Counted from the stretch's first letter, positions 13,796-30,042 are shown. The stretch: 64,000 nt of DNA from Eulemur rufifrons (GCF_041146395.1 NC_091012.1:12142193-12206192); one strand, 5' to 3'. Numbers and translations: made by a program. Notes: generated by a model not told the origin, from the letters alone.

Positions 13796-15145
13796 GAGCT
13801 GAGAGCTCATAGGCTAGAGAGGAAACATGAAAAGAGTAGGTGGAAGAAAGGCGTTACATTTGCCAGTCAACCTTGAATAAGTCATTTTCTCACTCCTAGG
13901 CTAATTTTCTATGCCATGTCCCTTCTTTCTTGTTGCTCCTTTTAGTGGCCTGGGATGTGACCTGGCATGAGGGTGTGGTGGCATTGAGCCAGCTCTCACC
14001 ACTGAGATGACACCACAGGGGAAGGTAGAGAAAAATCAGACCGACTTGGGCTCCCCCCGACTACTGTGTCTTGAGATCAGTGTCATGTGCAGGAGCTCAT
14101 ACTTCACACGCGCTGGCTAACATCCCGGTTCCCAACATCTCCGCTCGCTGTCTCGTTCGCTGGCACTGTATGCAGACCACAACCACAAGGCTTTTCTGGC
14201 TACCTCTTAGTGGATGTTTGAGACATGGAGAGAATCTTGAGGTTGTTTTATAATTGGGGAATTTTGAAATTACTCAAACCTGGACCATCACCTGTAAATT
14301 TGGGAGTTGTTTGCTACCATTGCAATGGAAGATGCAGAAGAAACTTGTCTTCAGAGAAAAGGAAAAACAAAGCAGATTCACAGGGATGAAAGATACAGGG
14401 AGGGAGGGAGTCCTGGTGGTATCTGAGTCTCTGGCTCCAGTTTGTTCCTGCAGTCCTGTCCTGGGTTTCCGGGAGACAGCCATCCCTCACCAAACCTGGT
14501 ATTCATAAAATAAATTCCCATGGTTTTCTGAGCTAGTTGGAGTTGGTTTCTGCTACTTTTGACCAATAGAAGCCTAACTGGTACATCTGCTTACTCACCC
14601 TTCTAGAAGAAGGTCTGTGTCTGCCAGTACTGGGAGTTAAGAGGGCTCCACCACACACTGTGTGTTCCAGTCTTTCAGCCAGGATGAAGAGAGACAGAAG
14701 TTTAGACTCGTTGTAGTTCTACTTTACCAGCTAAGAGACCTGGTTAATTGTGAAGAGCCCAATACAATGGCAGCAGAGATATTGGGCAGCTCCCCCTGAC
14801 CTCTAGCTGGCACATTTTCCCTCAGAAAGCCAGGTTGTGGCAGTGCCAAGCTCTTTCCCCAGCACTGCCAAATGCAACCAGTATAAGGCATGAATAAAGA
14901 TTCCCATGGACTTCTCAGAAGTGGGGCCAGCTGTGTCTCCTTTCTCCAGCTGCCACATAGCCCAACCTCACCTCCAGCCCAAGCCCCTCTCACTTAGTGG
15001 GTATAATTCCCCAAGGAGCTGTGCTTTCATATGCAGGGAGCTACAGGCTAAATCTCCCTTTAAATTAGTCTTGTTAGGTAGGGATAAGGAGGGAGAGGTG
15101 CAGATGGCACTAGGAAATGCTTTGTCTACAATAGGAGGAGCAAAT
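13796..15145. other. no gene recognised
   Basis: No exon-like pattern. Around 14530-14585 'tggtttctgctacttttgac' resembles the end of an old LTR, but I cannot place its other end. Confidence 0.35.
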
Positions 15146-15149
15146 TGAC

Positions 15150-15805
15150 CAGAGGGAGCTGCCAAGAAGGAACAGATGACATGTCAAGGGGGAATTCTGA
15201 GGACTGAACAGATGTTTGGTCTACGATAGGGGGTCTCCAAGGACTGACCAACCAGAAAGAGGTAGAGAGGCCACGAAGTAGAGATATGATCAAGGCCACA
15301 AAAATGGGTCTTTGGAGCATGTGTATAAGTAAGGTGACAGTATCCTCAAGTGACCTACCGTCATTAACACAGTAAAAAGTCACATACCCCCAGTGCCATG
15401 ACAGTTTACAAATACCATGGCAAGCCCCGCAAATTGCCTTACAGGGATAGAAAAGAGGAGGACTGGCCATTCTAGGAATTCTCAACCCCTTCCCAAGATA
15501 AACCAAGAATATTACCCCCATACACACTTAACATAAAATTAGGGAATCAGCATAAAGGGGGGAAATCTTGTTAAACCCAGGGTCTTCTCTCCATTTGTGA
15601 AGACATACTTGTTCCTTCTCCAGAATGTACTGTGCTTCTTTAATAAACTTTGGCACTTTGCCTGCTTGCATCTGCTTGGTCTGTTCATTTGCTCCATCGA
15701 CTCAGTACCAGTAACCATGTTTCAGTACTGGGAACCAAGAGCCAGGAACATGGAGCTGACATCTGGTCCCCACACCGACAATCTTCTACCCTCTACATGA
15801 GGGTT
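15150..15805 (+). mobile_element. probable ERV1-type LTR, degenerate
   Basis: 'cagtgccatgacagtttac' and 'aaataccatggcaagcccc' are followed about 240 bases later by 'ctttaataaactttggcac', a poly-A signal in the position typical of class I LTRs. The edges are uncertain and no TSD was found. No retroviral coding sequence is attached. Confidence 0.45.
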
Positions 15806-15844
15806 ATGGAAAGTAACGTTTGCAAAATGATGATGGTCTATATA

Positions 15845-16305
15845 GTGAGTTGAATTGTGTCCCCAAAAAAGTTCATGTCCACCCAGAACCTGTGAACATG
15901 AGCTTATTTGGAAATAGAGTCTTCGAAGATGTAATCAAGTTAAGATGAAGTCATTAGGGTGGGCCCTAATACAATATGACTTGATTTCCTCATAAAAAGG
16001 GGAAATTTGGAGACAGACACATTCAGGGAGAAGGTCATATGACAACAGAGACAACAAAGATTTGAGTGCTGTGTCTAAGCATCTAAAAGCCAAGGAACAC
16101 CAAGGAATGCCACCAACCACCAGAAGCTAGGAGAGACAAGGAAGGATGTTTCCCTACGAGCCTTTGGAGCGAGCATGGCCTTGCAAACACCTTGATTTTA
16201 GACCAGTGGACTCCAGAACTTATACGAGAATGCATTCCTGTTGTTTTAAGCCCACACGGCTTGTGATATTTTGTTCTGACAGCCCTAGGAAATGAATATG
16301 CTCTG
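15845..16305 (+). mobile_element. MaLR (MLT1-type) LTR
   Basis: It opens 'gagttgaattgtgtcccc', continues 'tcattagggtgggccctaat', and closes 'gtgatattttgttctgacag'. This is the sense order of an MLT1/MST LTR. Solo and diverged. Confidence 0.75.
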
Positions 16306-17467
16306 CAAATTGATGATGGTCCATAAACTGTTCGTGGCCTGTGATAAGTGCAGAAATTGAGTATGTAGGCAGACAGAGTGAGTGCATGTCTGCTGACTCT
16401 AATAATAAAAAATGTGGAATTGTATTTGGTATATCTATTTTCACTTAATCTTACTACTAATTTTAATGTATTTTTTAAAGTATCATTCCATGATGGCTTG
16501 GAGAGAGAGAGGGAAACAGAGAGAAGGTTCTCCACCAAAGAAAGTTAAGAAATGCTACTCTTAAAAAACAGCTGGCAGCAATTCCTCAGATTTTCTAGTG
16601 CCGGGCTGGTGCTGTTTCCTATGGTGTTTCCTAGTAAGCTGTTGAACTGGCCTTTCCCTCTAATTTATATTTCATTTTCATTTCAGGAGAAATCTGGGGA
16701 GAGGACTTAGATCCATGCCTTTAAGTCACTATTTTGCCTAGAAGTTCTCATTGTTTACTGCTTTGTTGTATCAAAGTTAAAACAACCTTACTAATTATTC
16801 TGATACAGAAATAATACAATTTCTAGATTCTGAAAAGGTAGCAACAGTGGCTGTAACATTGTTTTTGCATATTCATAACTTACCTCCCCCACCCCACAAA
16901 AAAGAGAGAGAATAGGATAGCAAAACCAAAAACCCAGGACAACATGCACAAGAAAACTAGGTCATCAGGTATCCCCTTGAACTCTAAAATCTGGACTGGC
17001 TGAGACCAAATCACATCCACCCACCCTCCACCCCAAGATCATCCTGAAGGAGTATCTGGTTGACCTGGAACTCCAATACTTACCTACCTTCGGGCAATTC
17101 CAACTATGAAATTCTTTGTGGTTACTCCAAACACAAGACGAGAGAATTAAAAGAACATATAAATCTGTAGTTAACCTTTCCAAAACACAGAGACTGTAAT
17201 TAGTAAGGTCAAGTGAGAAAAAAAATGATCAACCAGATTATTTCATCATATTTTACCCCAATACACGCAGACGGTTCCATTCAGCTGACCTTGGTGTCCA
17301 GGCTGTGGGTGTGACTGTGGCTTCCTCACAATAAAAATAACAGTCCAACATACAAGATGTCCTAAATATAAACCCTCTCCCACAAAGAATTTCCAGAGGA
17401 GACAATAAAGTTCAAAATTTTCCTAGCAAGTTGAAGTTCAAAGACATGGGAGAAAACTCCAAAATAA
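16306..17467. other. no gene recognised
   Basis: AT-rich sequence without a supported ORF or a repeat I can name. Confidence 0.35.
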
Positions 17468-17478
17468 AAGTCTTTTGA

Positions 17479-17770
17479 GCCGGGCGCGGTGGCTCAAGCC
17501 TGTAATCCTAGCACTCTGGGAGATCAAGGTGGGCGGATTGTTTGAGCTCGGGAGTTTGAGACCAGTCTGAGCAAGAGCGAGATCCCTGTCTCTACCAAAA
17601 ATAGAAAAATGAGCTGGGCGTCGTGGTGTGCACCTGTAGTCCCAGCTACCCAGGAGGCTGAGGCAGGAGTATCACTTGAGCCCAGGAGTTGGAGGTTGCA
17701 TTGAGCTATTATCACATCAGTGCACTCTAGCCCAAGCAACAGAGACAGACCCTGTCTTAGGGGAAAAACT
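17479..17770 (+). mobile_element. Alu SINE with TSD
   Basis: 'gccgggcgcggtggctca' to 'gaccctgtcttaggggaaa'. The TSD aagtcttttga lies at 17468-17478 and 17771-17781. Confidence 0.95.
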
Positions 17771-17781
17771 AAGTCTTTTGA

Positions 17782-19745
17782 TCTTATGAGCTAAAGTTGA
17801 AAGACATTGGAATCCCTAATCGCTCTCTCCACCCTCCCCTGTGCTCGCATTCAGCTAAAGGTTCTGGATGGTTTGTGAGGCCGCAGAGTTCTGCAGTCTG
17901 GGCCACCATCCCCAGGCATGGGTGCTGTTTATTCAGTGCCTTGTCAATTAGGTTATTTAAAGGCCAACTCACTGTGACTTTCCCTTTTTAAAGAATTCAA
18001 ATAGTTAATAAGACTCAGTACCATGTTGCCCCAAATCCTAACAGAATCTGTGGCCGCTAACTGGTGTCTAATTGGAGGGAGAGGCAAAAAATCTGGGTAA
18101 TTTTGACAGCTCTGGTACCTGAACTATCACTGCTTTAGAACACCTAGGTTTGCAAAGGCAGAAGCCCAGTTACTTAGGTCTCTTTTGAAGTGCCTTTATT
18201 CCAAAATGTTAAGTTTATGTTTGAAACCTCTTGCTTTCCATTCCCCCCTTTGGGCCCCATGTGGTGGTAACCCTAGTCGTAACGCTGCCTGCTGAAAGCC
18301 CCCTGGTCTCCGGGAGCAGGCACCCTCGCTCTCCAGGCTGGGTCTCTCCCTCGGGCTCCCGGGGGCGTCTGCTGTTCGCTGGCTCGGCTCAGGAAGGCTT
18401 GGTGACTTTATAACAGGCCCACACATTTCCCACATACAGGACAGGATCACCTCACGGAGCTTTTCCCAAAGCCTATTCTACGGGTGTTTAGGACAGTAAG
18501 GTTTCCATGGCCTCTGTCTCTACTAAAAGCAGAAGAGCTTTTGTTTCAGCAACTGTGGCCAAGATGAGAGGGGCTGGAGAGGAGGAAGGAGGAAGAGGAA
18601 AGTTGAGTGGCTGGAAAAGTGCCACCTTGGGGTGTGGGGAGCCCCTCCGGGGATGGAAGCAGAGGCAGAAACTACCAGAATGATTTAAGGGGGATTGCGT
18701 GTATGATTCTTAGCTCAGACGGGGCTGATCAGGGCTCCTGTTTCCTGTTTGGGAGTGTGGCGGACAGGAGGCTTTTCTGAACAAGAGTGGCTGCCGCCGC
18801 AGGCTCCTGAACACGGGTGAAGCAGCATCAGGGGACGATGGCGCACACCAGGCTGAGAGGAAGTGACTGCTTTGCCGAGATGCGGACTGTGGTGCGGGTT
18901 GGACATTGGGCAGCACCTAACTAAATCAGGGTGTGGCGACACTTGCCTGGGAGATGTAAGTATTAGAGGAAGGCTAGGTCAGCTGAGCAGTGGCATTCTC
19001 CTCACTCCATTGCATGAAACAAGCCACTTTGATGGCCCTGATTATGCCCCTCCTAATTATTACAAACAACGGCAGAATCTGAGCGGGACAGGGGGCGCTT
19101 AAATGGCCACCAATCCCAGGCTCCATTGCCCACTTTACGCTCCTCTCTAGCAAGCCTTGGTCACTGGATTTGTTTTCTGCCTCTGGAATCAGCCTGCGGC
19201 CCATTCGCCTTCTGGTAATTGCACAGTGGGGGCTGCAGTTTCAGCACATCTGACTTAAAAAACACGGTCCAGACCCCCACGGTATCCAAGGTTTCCAGTA
19301 AGAACGTAAGCCATCGGGGTTTCCAGCTGTGTGACCTGGGGACGGCACTCCCCTAGGTGGGTGGAGCCCAGCGCGGCCTCCTCCATGACCTCTCCTAGGA
19401 CTCCCTGAGTCCTGCCTTACCGCCACTTGACACAAGTTACTAAGGACACTCCCTTCCTAGCAGCCAGCAGCAGCACTTCCGAGGGCTGCTCCCCGCGGTC
19501 CAGACAGGCTGGAAAGCCACGGTCTGGGCTCGGGGGAGCTGTGCTTCCTGGTCAGCGGGCTGCTCTTCCTTCTTCAGTTCTCACCAACAGGAGAAGGTCA
19601 CAGAAGAATCTCCACTTCAGGCACTGATCTGCCCCTCCCAGGTAACCCTAGTCCTGTTCTCCGGTGCGGAGAGGCGTGAGAAAGGAGCAGGGAAGGACAC
19701 ACTAGCAGTCTGCACAGCCTGGCATGCTGGGCTCTGCACTGCGAT
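17782..19745. other. moderately GC-rich, no gene recognised
   Basis: Short open frames of 60-85 codons occur on both strands at 18.2-19.6 kb. None has a recognisable motif or exon-like flanks. Confidence 0.35.
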
Positions 19746-19749
19746 GTGC

Positions 19750-20075
19750 TTTGTGCAATTTAAAAAATTGAGAAAACACTCCAACGTCGAAGTAATAAAA
19801 TATTAATTAAATTATACTTTATGATTTGATTATGTTTTATTCATTTTTGTTTATGTATGTTATTAGTATTTATTTATAATTTATTTTTAATTAATAATAT
19901 AGTGCATTCAGACTGTGGAATGCAGCAGATAAAAAGAATGCAGAAAGCCGATATGTGCTGACTGCAAACCTCCCCCAGACGTGTTATTAAGTGACATATT
20001 ACTACAATAAGGACCGTAAGTTTAGTACACTATGATCCCATTTAATGTGTGCTTTTTTGTATTTTTTTTTTCATA
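19750..20075 (+). mobile_element. old L1 (L1ME-like) 3' fragment
   Basis: 'gtggaatgcagcagataaaaag', then 'atatgtgctgactgcaaacc' and 'ttattaagtgacatatt' follow the ORF2 end and 3' UTR of old L1s. An AT-rich patch precedes it. Confidence 0.6.
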
Positions 20076-20110
20076 GCTCCAAACAGTCCTTGGCTATTTG
20101 ATGTTTTAAT

Positions 20111-20240
20111 GTGTGAGTGTGATGAGTATTTATGTGCATATGTGGTATGTGTGTGCTTGTGTGTGTGTGTGGCTGTGTGTGCAAGACCGTGTGTCTGTGT
20201 GTGTGCTTGTGTGTGTGTGTGAGTGCATGAGTGTGTGTTT
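20111..20240. repeat. (TG)n-rich imperfect microsatellite
   Basis: About 130 bases of interrupted TG repeats ('gtgtgtgtgtggctgtgtgt'). An antisense frame rich in His-Thr is an artefact of it. Confidence 0.9.
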
Positions 20241-21415
20241 ATACCCACAGGAAAGCTGATAGGGAATGCTAAGAATGCTTCTCTCTGAAGAGTGGGGAGC
20301 AAAGGAGAAGTAACTTGCACACCGACTTCCACCGCTTACTTCTTAAGTGTTGGGTCATGTGTGACTTTTACTTTCATTTTTGTGCTTTTCAGTATTTTCA
20401 AGGTTTAGGGCCCAAATAAAACAAAGCAATGCCCACATTTCTGCAGCAGTGTCATGGGGGCAAGGAGTGGAAGTGATGTGGTGTGGCAAAGCCAAGCGTA
20501 TGAGCCCAAGGAGGGCAAACATGAACCCAGGAAGCACATTCTCACTCACAGACAGAGTTATCAAGGGGCACTGAGGGTGGGAGGCTGGGCTAGGTCACGG
20601 GAAGGGGTTGGGCTCAAGCTGTAGGGCCCCTGTCTGGAGGGATGCTGGTCACCCTGCCCTCTGCCAGTCCTTCCAGACTGGGCTCCTGTGACCCTAGTGG
20701 GGAAGATGGCAGAGGGGGGGAGCCCGGGCTGGCCGGGCTCTGTCAGGCAGGGACTCATTGTGATCTCTGCGGAGGGCCAGTGATGAGGGCAGGAGCAGGA
20801 GGTGGGTCATCAAGGGAAGGAGGCTTGTGACCATCTGCTCTACAGTGAGGAGTGGGCACACTGCCCTCTAGGGACCTGTCCAGCTCAAAGACTGCAGGTG
20901 CCCTTCAGGGAAGTAAAAAACAAAATAATGCTCAGAGTAACACAAAAGTGGCTGGGAGGCTGGAAGAACCCCCCTCTATGCCAAGCAAAGCTATCCTCCA
21001 AATGGGTTTTCTAGTTTCATTTAACCCACTTTGCGCATTAGCGATCCCAGCAGAAATGGCATGCCCCTAAAAAGTATGCTCCTTTAGGAGGCAAGTCCAC
21101 TTCTGCAGGGCCCTTAAGTCCTGTTCATTCTTGATTTGCTAAATCTCTAGAATCTTAGGAAACCTTCTCCTCTTCTCCAACGCTGTGATGGAGATATGTA
21201 TGGGAAGAAATCAGAGGCTAAACACAAGGCTCCCTACTGGTAACGTGGGTCCTGCCAAGGGAAGGAGGGAAGCAAACAGCTCCTCGAAGCCTGGGAAGCA
21301 GACCAGCCAAGTGTGGTCCCGCCGGGCACTCAGCAGCCCATTGTCCTGAGACTATTCCCTCCCTGACTCTCTCCTTACTCTGTCCTGTGACCTGGCTCAC
21401 CCCTTTGCCCTCTGC
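20241..21415. other. no gene recognised
   Basis: Mixed single-copy-looking sequence with no supported exon. Confidence 0.35.
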
Positions 21416-21417
21416 TC

Positions 21418-21735
21418 TTCTCACTCTGTGCCCGACCCTGTGCTAACTGTGGAAGACGCATAAGTGAACAACAGGCACTTGTTAAACAAACATTTATTGA
21501 TATTCCAAATATGTTCCAGCCACTGTTTGAGAGGCTGAACAAGACACCGTTCTTGCCATAATGGAGCTCATTGGCTGTTGGGGTAGACAGAGAAATAATC
21601 AAAGAATCACAGGACTCAGGGATAAATAATATGATTGAGGAAGCCCAGAGTGCTGTGGGAACATAAGGAAGGGCCTCACACAGCCTAGGGGTCAGGGGAG
21701 GTATCTAGAAGGAGGTGACACATAATGCAGGGCCT
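21418..21735 (-). mobile_element. L2 LINE 3' end, antisense
   Basis: 'aacatttattgatattcc', 'catttattgat...gccactgtttgag', 'aatggagctcattggctg' and 'gaaggaggtgacac' follow the antisense L2 order. Confidence 0.65.
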
Positions 21736-22060
21736 CCCTGCAATTGAGGCAGGGACATAGGAGAGGCAGCTCTCGAGCACTCTGTTCACAGCTTGTCACC
21801 TGCAGGAACTCCAGGCGTTTGGAGGCGGTAGTAAGGGAAGAACAAGATAGCCAATGCGCCAAGTCAAAAGCGTCTAGATCCTACAAGAATCCCCTGCAGC
21901 TCACTGAGTCTGCAGCTTCCCACCCCCACCCCAGACAACTCTCAAACTGGAGATCAGCTCTGACAGAAAGACTGTCCTTGGAGTCCAGGAAAAGCAACTT
22001 CCTATTTAGAGTTCGCTCGTCTCAGGTCGTTTTTGTAGTAACTCGACAGGTGAACAAAAG

Positions 22061-22068
22061 TGACGTCA
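22061..22068. promoter_or_regulatory. perfect CRE palindrome (TGACGTCA)
   Basis: A full 8-bp cAMP-response element lies about 230 bp upstream of the olfactory receptor start codon and about 200 bp upstream of its probable splice acceptor. CREB/ATF proteins bind this palindrome. Whether it acts on the receptor is inference. Confidence 0.5.
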
Positions 22069-22291
22069 CATGAGCAGGGCTTCATTCTCAGTGAGCAGAG
22101 GGCAGAATTCAAAAAGCTAGTAGCATGAAGACAAGGGCTGATCCTGGAAAAGGGGCCTGGAGGGCCTGGAGAGCTGGCTACACTTCCATCCCTGGAAAGG
22201 GCTTCAAGGTTTCCCACAACTTGGAGAATTGCTAAAAAAAACAAAAAAACTGACCTTTCCATCCTAGGAGTTCTACAAAGAAGAATATAGG

Positions 22292-23241
22292 ATGGACCCA
22301 CAGCAGAAAAACCACACCTTCAGCTCTGAGTTTATTATATTGGGCTTTGGAGACCTTGCTGAATTGCAAATCCTTGTTTTTGGACTCTTTCTAATCATGC
22401 ACCTTGTCACCCTAGCAGGGCACACAACTATTGTCCTCATCACCCTCATTGATTCCCGCCTCCAGACCCCCATGTATTTCTTCCTCCGGAACCTGTCCAC
22501 CATTGAAATTGGTTATATACTGGTTATTGTCCCCAACATGCTGGCCAATTTCCTTTCGAGGAACCAGCGGATGTCCTTCCTGGGCTGCGCCCTGCAAATG
22601 CACCTCTTCATCGCCCTGGGTGGGGCAGAGTGCTTCCTCCTGACCGTGATGGCCTATGACCGCTTTGTGGCCATCTGCAACCCCTGCGCTACGCTTTCAT
22701 CATCACCAGGGCCCTGTGCCTGCAGATGCTGGCTCTGGCATGCAGCAGCGGCTTTGCACTCTCTCTCACTCTGACCACGCTGATCTTCCTCCTGCCCTTC
22801 TGCGGGTCCCATGAGATCAATCATTTCTTCTGTGACATCCCCGCTGTGCTATTCCTGGCCTGCTCAGACACACAAGCCAATGAGATCGCAGTCTTCCTCG
22901 TATGCATGCTCATCCTGCTGATGCCCTTCTTGCTGATCCTGCTCTCCTATGGGTTCATCATCACGGCCATCCTCAGAATCCACTCAGCGGAGGGCAGGAA
23001 CAAAGCTTTCTCCACCTGCGCAGGGCACCTGCTGGTCTCGCTTCTGCACTATGGCTGTGCGATATTCATCTACATTCGCCCCAAGTCATGCTACACCCCA
23101 GAACAGGACAAAATTGTGTCCTTAATCTACACCAACGTAACCCCCATGCTGTACCCTCTGATCTATAGTCTGAGGAACAAGGAAGTGAAGGCTGCCCTCA
23201 GGAGACTCCTGGTGACGAAGCAGCAGCCCAAGGCAAGTTGA
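22292..23241 (+). pseudogene. class II olfactory receptor (OR10-like), single-base frameshift
   Basis: Olfactory receptors are seven-helix G-protein-coupled receptors that detect odorants in sensory neurons and have an intronless coding exon. The first frame (22292-22774) carries the N-glycosylation site NHT, PMYFFLRNLS in helix 2 and MAYDRFVAICNP after helix 3. Just after that, near 22680-22686, one C is missing (aacccctgcgctacg where aacccc-ctgcgctac is expected). The frame then changes and stops early. The other frame holds the rest to 23241: HEINHFFCDIP in the second extracellular loop, LLSYGFIITAILRI in helix 5, KAFSTCAGHLLVS in helix 6 and PLIYSLRNKEV in helix 7. The whole would be about 316 residues, normal for the family. 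A splice acceptor (tttccatcctag, ending 22267) lies 24 bp before the ATG, as expected for a non-coding first exon upstream. Family OR10 is suggested by the loop-2 wording. The single defect could also be a sequencing error. Confidence 0.93.
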
Positions 23242-23759
23242 AGGGAGGTCAAGGCCCACCAGCCAGGCATCTCACTGTGTACCTCGTGGCTCCACGCCTT
23301 CCTTTTCTCACCGCCCCTTTTTCTGTGATCAGAACGACAGAAGGAATCCTAAGATTTTCTGAGATGCAGCAGTTCTCAGGCATTGACGGATGTTTTACTG
23401 TCCCTTCATGAACAGTTCCATCCATCACCCACAGCACTGTCAGAGACGTGGACACGGACAGGCAGAGGGTCATTAGATGACCAGAACAAAACATTAAACC
23501 AGCCACTTCTGTGGCCAAAGAACTAGCAGAGATAGAAATACAAGGAACTCCCAGATCCAAAGTAGGTAGTCTGGATGAAAATGCAGAGCCAGCCCAGAAA
23601 CTGAATTCCTGCACCATCAGAAAATGACCTAAAGATCACTTGAGACACACGAATGCAACCCGGAGCAGCAGCATTGAGGACTCCTCCCTCAACCCACGCA
23701 CCATCCTCACTGAGGCACTTCAGCTTCTGGGCCAGCTGACCCCTCCTCATCCTTCAAAT

Positions 23760-23920
23760 CTTGGTTAAAGGGCCACTTGCTCCCAGAAGCCTCACGTGCT
23801 TACACATCATCTAGCACTGAAATGGCTTGTCTCCCTGAATGGCCTAGAGACTCCTTGAAGATGAGAACTATGATTAATCTCTGTCACCCCAGCACCTGGC
23901 ACATAACAGATGCTCAATAA
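23760..23920 (+). mobile_element. L2 LINE 3' end
   Basis: 'cacctggcacataacagatgc' (in part) and 'tgctcaataaatgg' give the L2 tail in sense orientation, directly before an Alu. Confidence 0.8.
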
Positions 23921-23930
23921 ATGGTAATTG

Positions 23931-24228
23931 GTCAGGTGCAGTGGCTCACACCTGTAGTCCTAGCACTCTGGGAGGCCGAGGAGGGAGGATCGCTTGAGCT
24001 CAGGAGTTCGAGACCAGCCTGAGCAAGAGCAAGACCCCGTCTCTACTAAAAACAGAAAAATTAGCCAGGTGTGGTGGCATGTGGCTGTAGTCCAAGCTAC
24101 TTGGGAGGCTGAGGCAGAAGGATTTCTTGAGCCCAGGAGTTTGAGTTTGCTGTGAGCTAGGCTGACACCACGGCACTCTAGCCCGGGCCACAGAGCGAGA
24201 CTCCGTCTCTAAATAAATCAATAAATAC
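23931..24228 (+). mobile_element. Alu SINE with TSD, lemur-type
   Basis: 'gtcaggtgcagtggctcaca' to 'gactccgtctctaaataaat'. The TSD atggtaattg lies at 23921-23930 and 24229-24238. The right arm reads gctaggctgacaccacgg. Confidence 0.95.
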
Positions 24229-24429
24229 ATGGTAATTGAACTGAATTGTAAGCCCCCATGAGCCTTGGCACAAGAATGTCTTCAGACCTCAGCTGTTAAT
24301 GGAATGAAAACTTTTAGTATGTTGCTGGGCTGAGGCCTCTGTGACCTCAGGAGAAAGTATTTACTGGCCTCACTCCCACCCCATAGGCTGGGCTCAGTGC
24401 CTTGGATCCCTGTGTTTCCTTCAACCATG

Positions 24430-24590
24430 ACACTTATCAGGAAACATTTCTTCAGTGAATGAATGAGTCCCTCATGTGTACCTGGCACTGGGCTTGGCAC
24501 TAGGCATACAGACAAAGCCCCTGTCCTCAAAGAGCTCACAAATTATCCTGGGCTATCAGACACTGAAACAACTCATTTTAATACAGTGGC
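24430..24590 (-). mobile_element. L2 LINE 3' end, antisense
   Basis: 'atttcttcagtgaatgaatg', 'acctggcactgggcttggc' and 'ctcaaagagctcacaaatta' match the antisense L2 tail. Confidence 0.65.
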
Positions 24591-25555
24591 TACCTGCTAT
24601 GCCTTCACAGGAGAGGATGAGTCATTTCTACCACCAAACCTCAGAACACCCACATGCTGTTAAAAGAGTCAGGAAGGAGAGAGCCTGAGTCCTTGATGGA
24701 CCCTTCATTGGGCATCTAAACCAACACCAAGACCACCTCCCTCTGGACTTCGTGTTCTATCAACAATACATTTCCTATGGTTTGAACTCAAAAAGCATTC
24801 CTAAATGAGGCATAGGGGAACCACAAGTACCACCTATTTCCAACCTTGCCAGCTGTCCTCAGTTCACTTTGCCCGCCACCTCCCCCGTCATGCCTAGGGA
24901 ATGACCCTGCTGCAGGAGCCACCACTGAGGCACTCCTTCCCAGATGGGAGTGGGAGACCTTGAAGGGCAGGCACCGTCTGGTCCTTTTTCCTGGTGCCCA
25001 GCCCTGCCTGCTCTTTGGTCAGTGACAAGGCAATGGCAAGTCAGTGACAAGGCAATTGCAAGTCAGTGAGAGAAGACGATGACTACAGAAAAGAATCCAC
25101 TATAGGCTCTGCCTGGGAGCTCACAAACCAGTGCAGGAGACAGAACAGCAAATACCTGGTGACAGCCCAGTGCTATCAATATTATGCCCAAAGATAGACT
25201 CAAGTTGCTATCAAATGAGGCAATGCTATTCCACATCTCCTGGAATTGTGGTGAGGATTGCATGGGGAGTGACACATGGCCAGGACGCAGTGAGGATTAG
25301 CGGCAGTTTAGGGCAGCACTGGGCCCTTCCATGTTGCCCTGCCCCCTCAGGCTGCAAATGGGAGTGCGAACAAGAGCAGGACAGTGATCAAAATAACAGC
25401 TGTTTGGTGCTGACAACACCACTCCAGCCCTTTGTGGACCCTGTCCTTCAGGGCCACATGATGCCCTTGTAGCCTGCAGCGGGCACCCCTTTATTTGTGC
25501 AAGCTTAGGTGGATGCCGCTTCTGCTATCCTTTCAAGAAACACTAACTCCTACTG
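24591..25555. other. no gene recognised
   Basis: A short near-tandem phrase 'ggcaatggcaagtcagtgacaaggcaattgcaagtcagtga' (quoted in part) occurs near 25029-25068. Nothing else is notable. Confidence 0.35.
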
Positions 25556-25559
25556 CTTG

Positions 25560-25705
25560 CATCCCTAAATCCTCCCCTACTTTCAAAATAAACTAGTGAA
25601 ATGTTGGCAACTGTTGAAGCTGGATAAAGGGTAGATTTTTTTAAATATTATTCTCTCTCCTGTGTGTAGATATGTAATTTCCATAATAAAAAGTTTTAAA
25701 AGTTA
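25560..25705 (+). mobile_element. old L1M 3' end
   Basis: 'gttgaagctggataaaggg' then 'attctctctcctgtgtg' and 'ttccataataaaaagtttt' is the typical 3' end of old L1M elements. Confidence 0.7.
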
Positions 25706-25740
25706 AAGACTCCTGATTGGTCCTCTTTGCCTAGCAGTCC

Positions 25741-25754
25741 GCCCCCCCCCCCCC
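25741..25754. repeat. poly-C tract
   Basis: A run of 13 C. Length calls here are error-prone. Confidence 0.8.
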
Positions 25755-29548
<3,794 letters not shown>

Positions 29549-30022
29549 CTACTCTGCACCCCCACCAGGCGAGGCGGCACGAGGGAAGGGCAGTGAACCG
29601 TGTCGCTGAAGGAGCAAGGCCCGTCCGAGCCCCAGGGACTGGCCTGGGTGCTCCCCGAGGACAGGCAGGGACTGGGAGTGACTGCTCCGCATCCCGGGGC
29701 TCGCGTGCACGCGCAGGGGAGACCCTTGGATGGGACGGGCCAGGCCCAGGGACGCCCCACCCGCTGCCAGAACGCGCCGACGGGGCCCAGTGGCAGAAGG
29801 AAGCAGCCGGGTGCCTGAAGTCCTCAGCACAAGCCGGTTGGCACAGGCACACGGGGGAGCCCTGGTCGCGCCCGGCTTTTAAGTGTGCAACCTCGGAAGG
29901 GCGCCTCAGTGTTCTCCTGACAGGAACCGACAACAGGGGACCGGTCACCGGGAGGGGTTGGCCCTGCGGGCATCGGCACCGCCTTCCAGGCAGGCCCGCG
30001 GAGCACGCGCACTGGGAGGGCT

Positions 30023-30042
30023 GGGCGGGAACCAATCACGTG
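30023..30042 (+). promoter_or_regulatory. GGCGGGAA / CCAAT / CACGTG promoter cluster of the CTAG-like copy
   Basis: The 20 bases contain an E2F-like GGGCGGGAA, a CCAAT box at 30032-30036 and an E-box CACGTG at 30037-30042, head to tail. They lie about 150 bp upstream of the aligned start codon. The GGCGGGAAC part is shared with the LAGE3-like copy at 49894. Confidence 0.5.

Noticed and set aside
20042..20332. His/Thr-rich minus-strand frame of 96 codons
   Set aside because: It is the translation of a (TG)n microsatellite.
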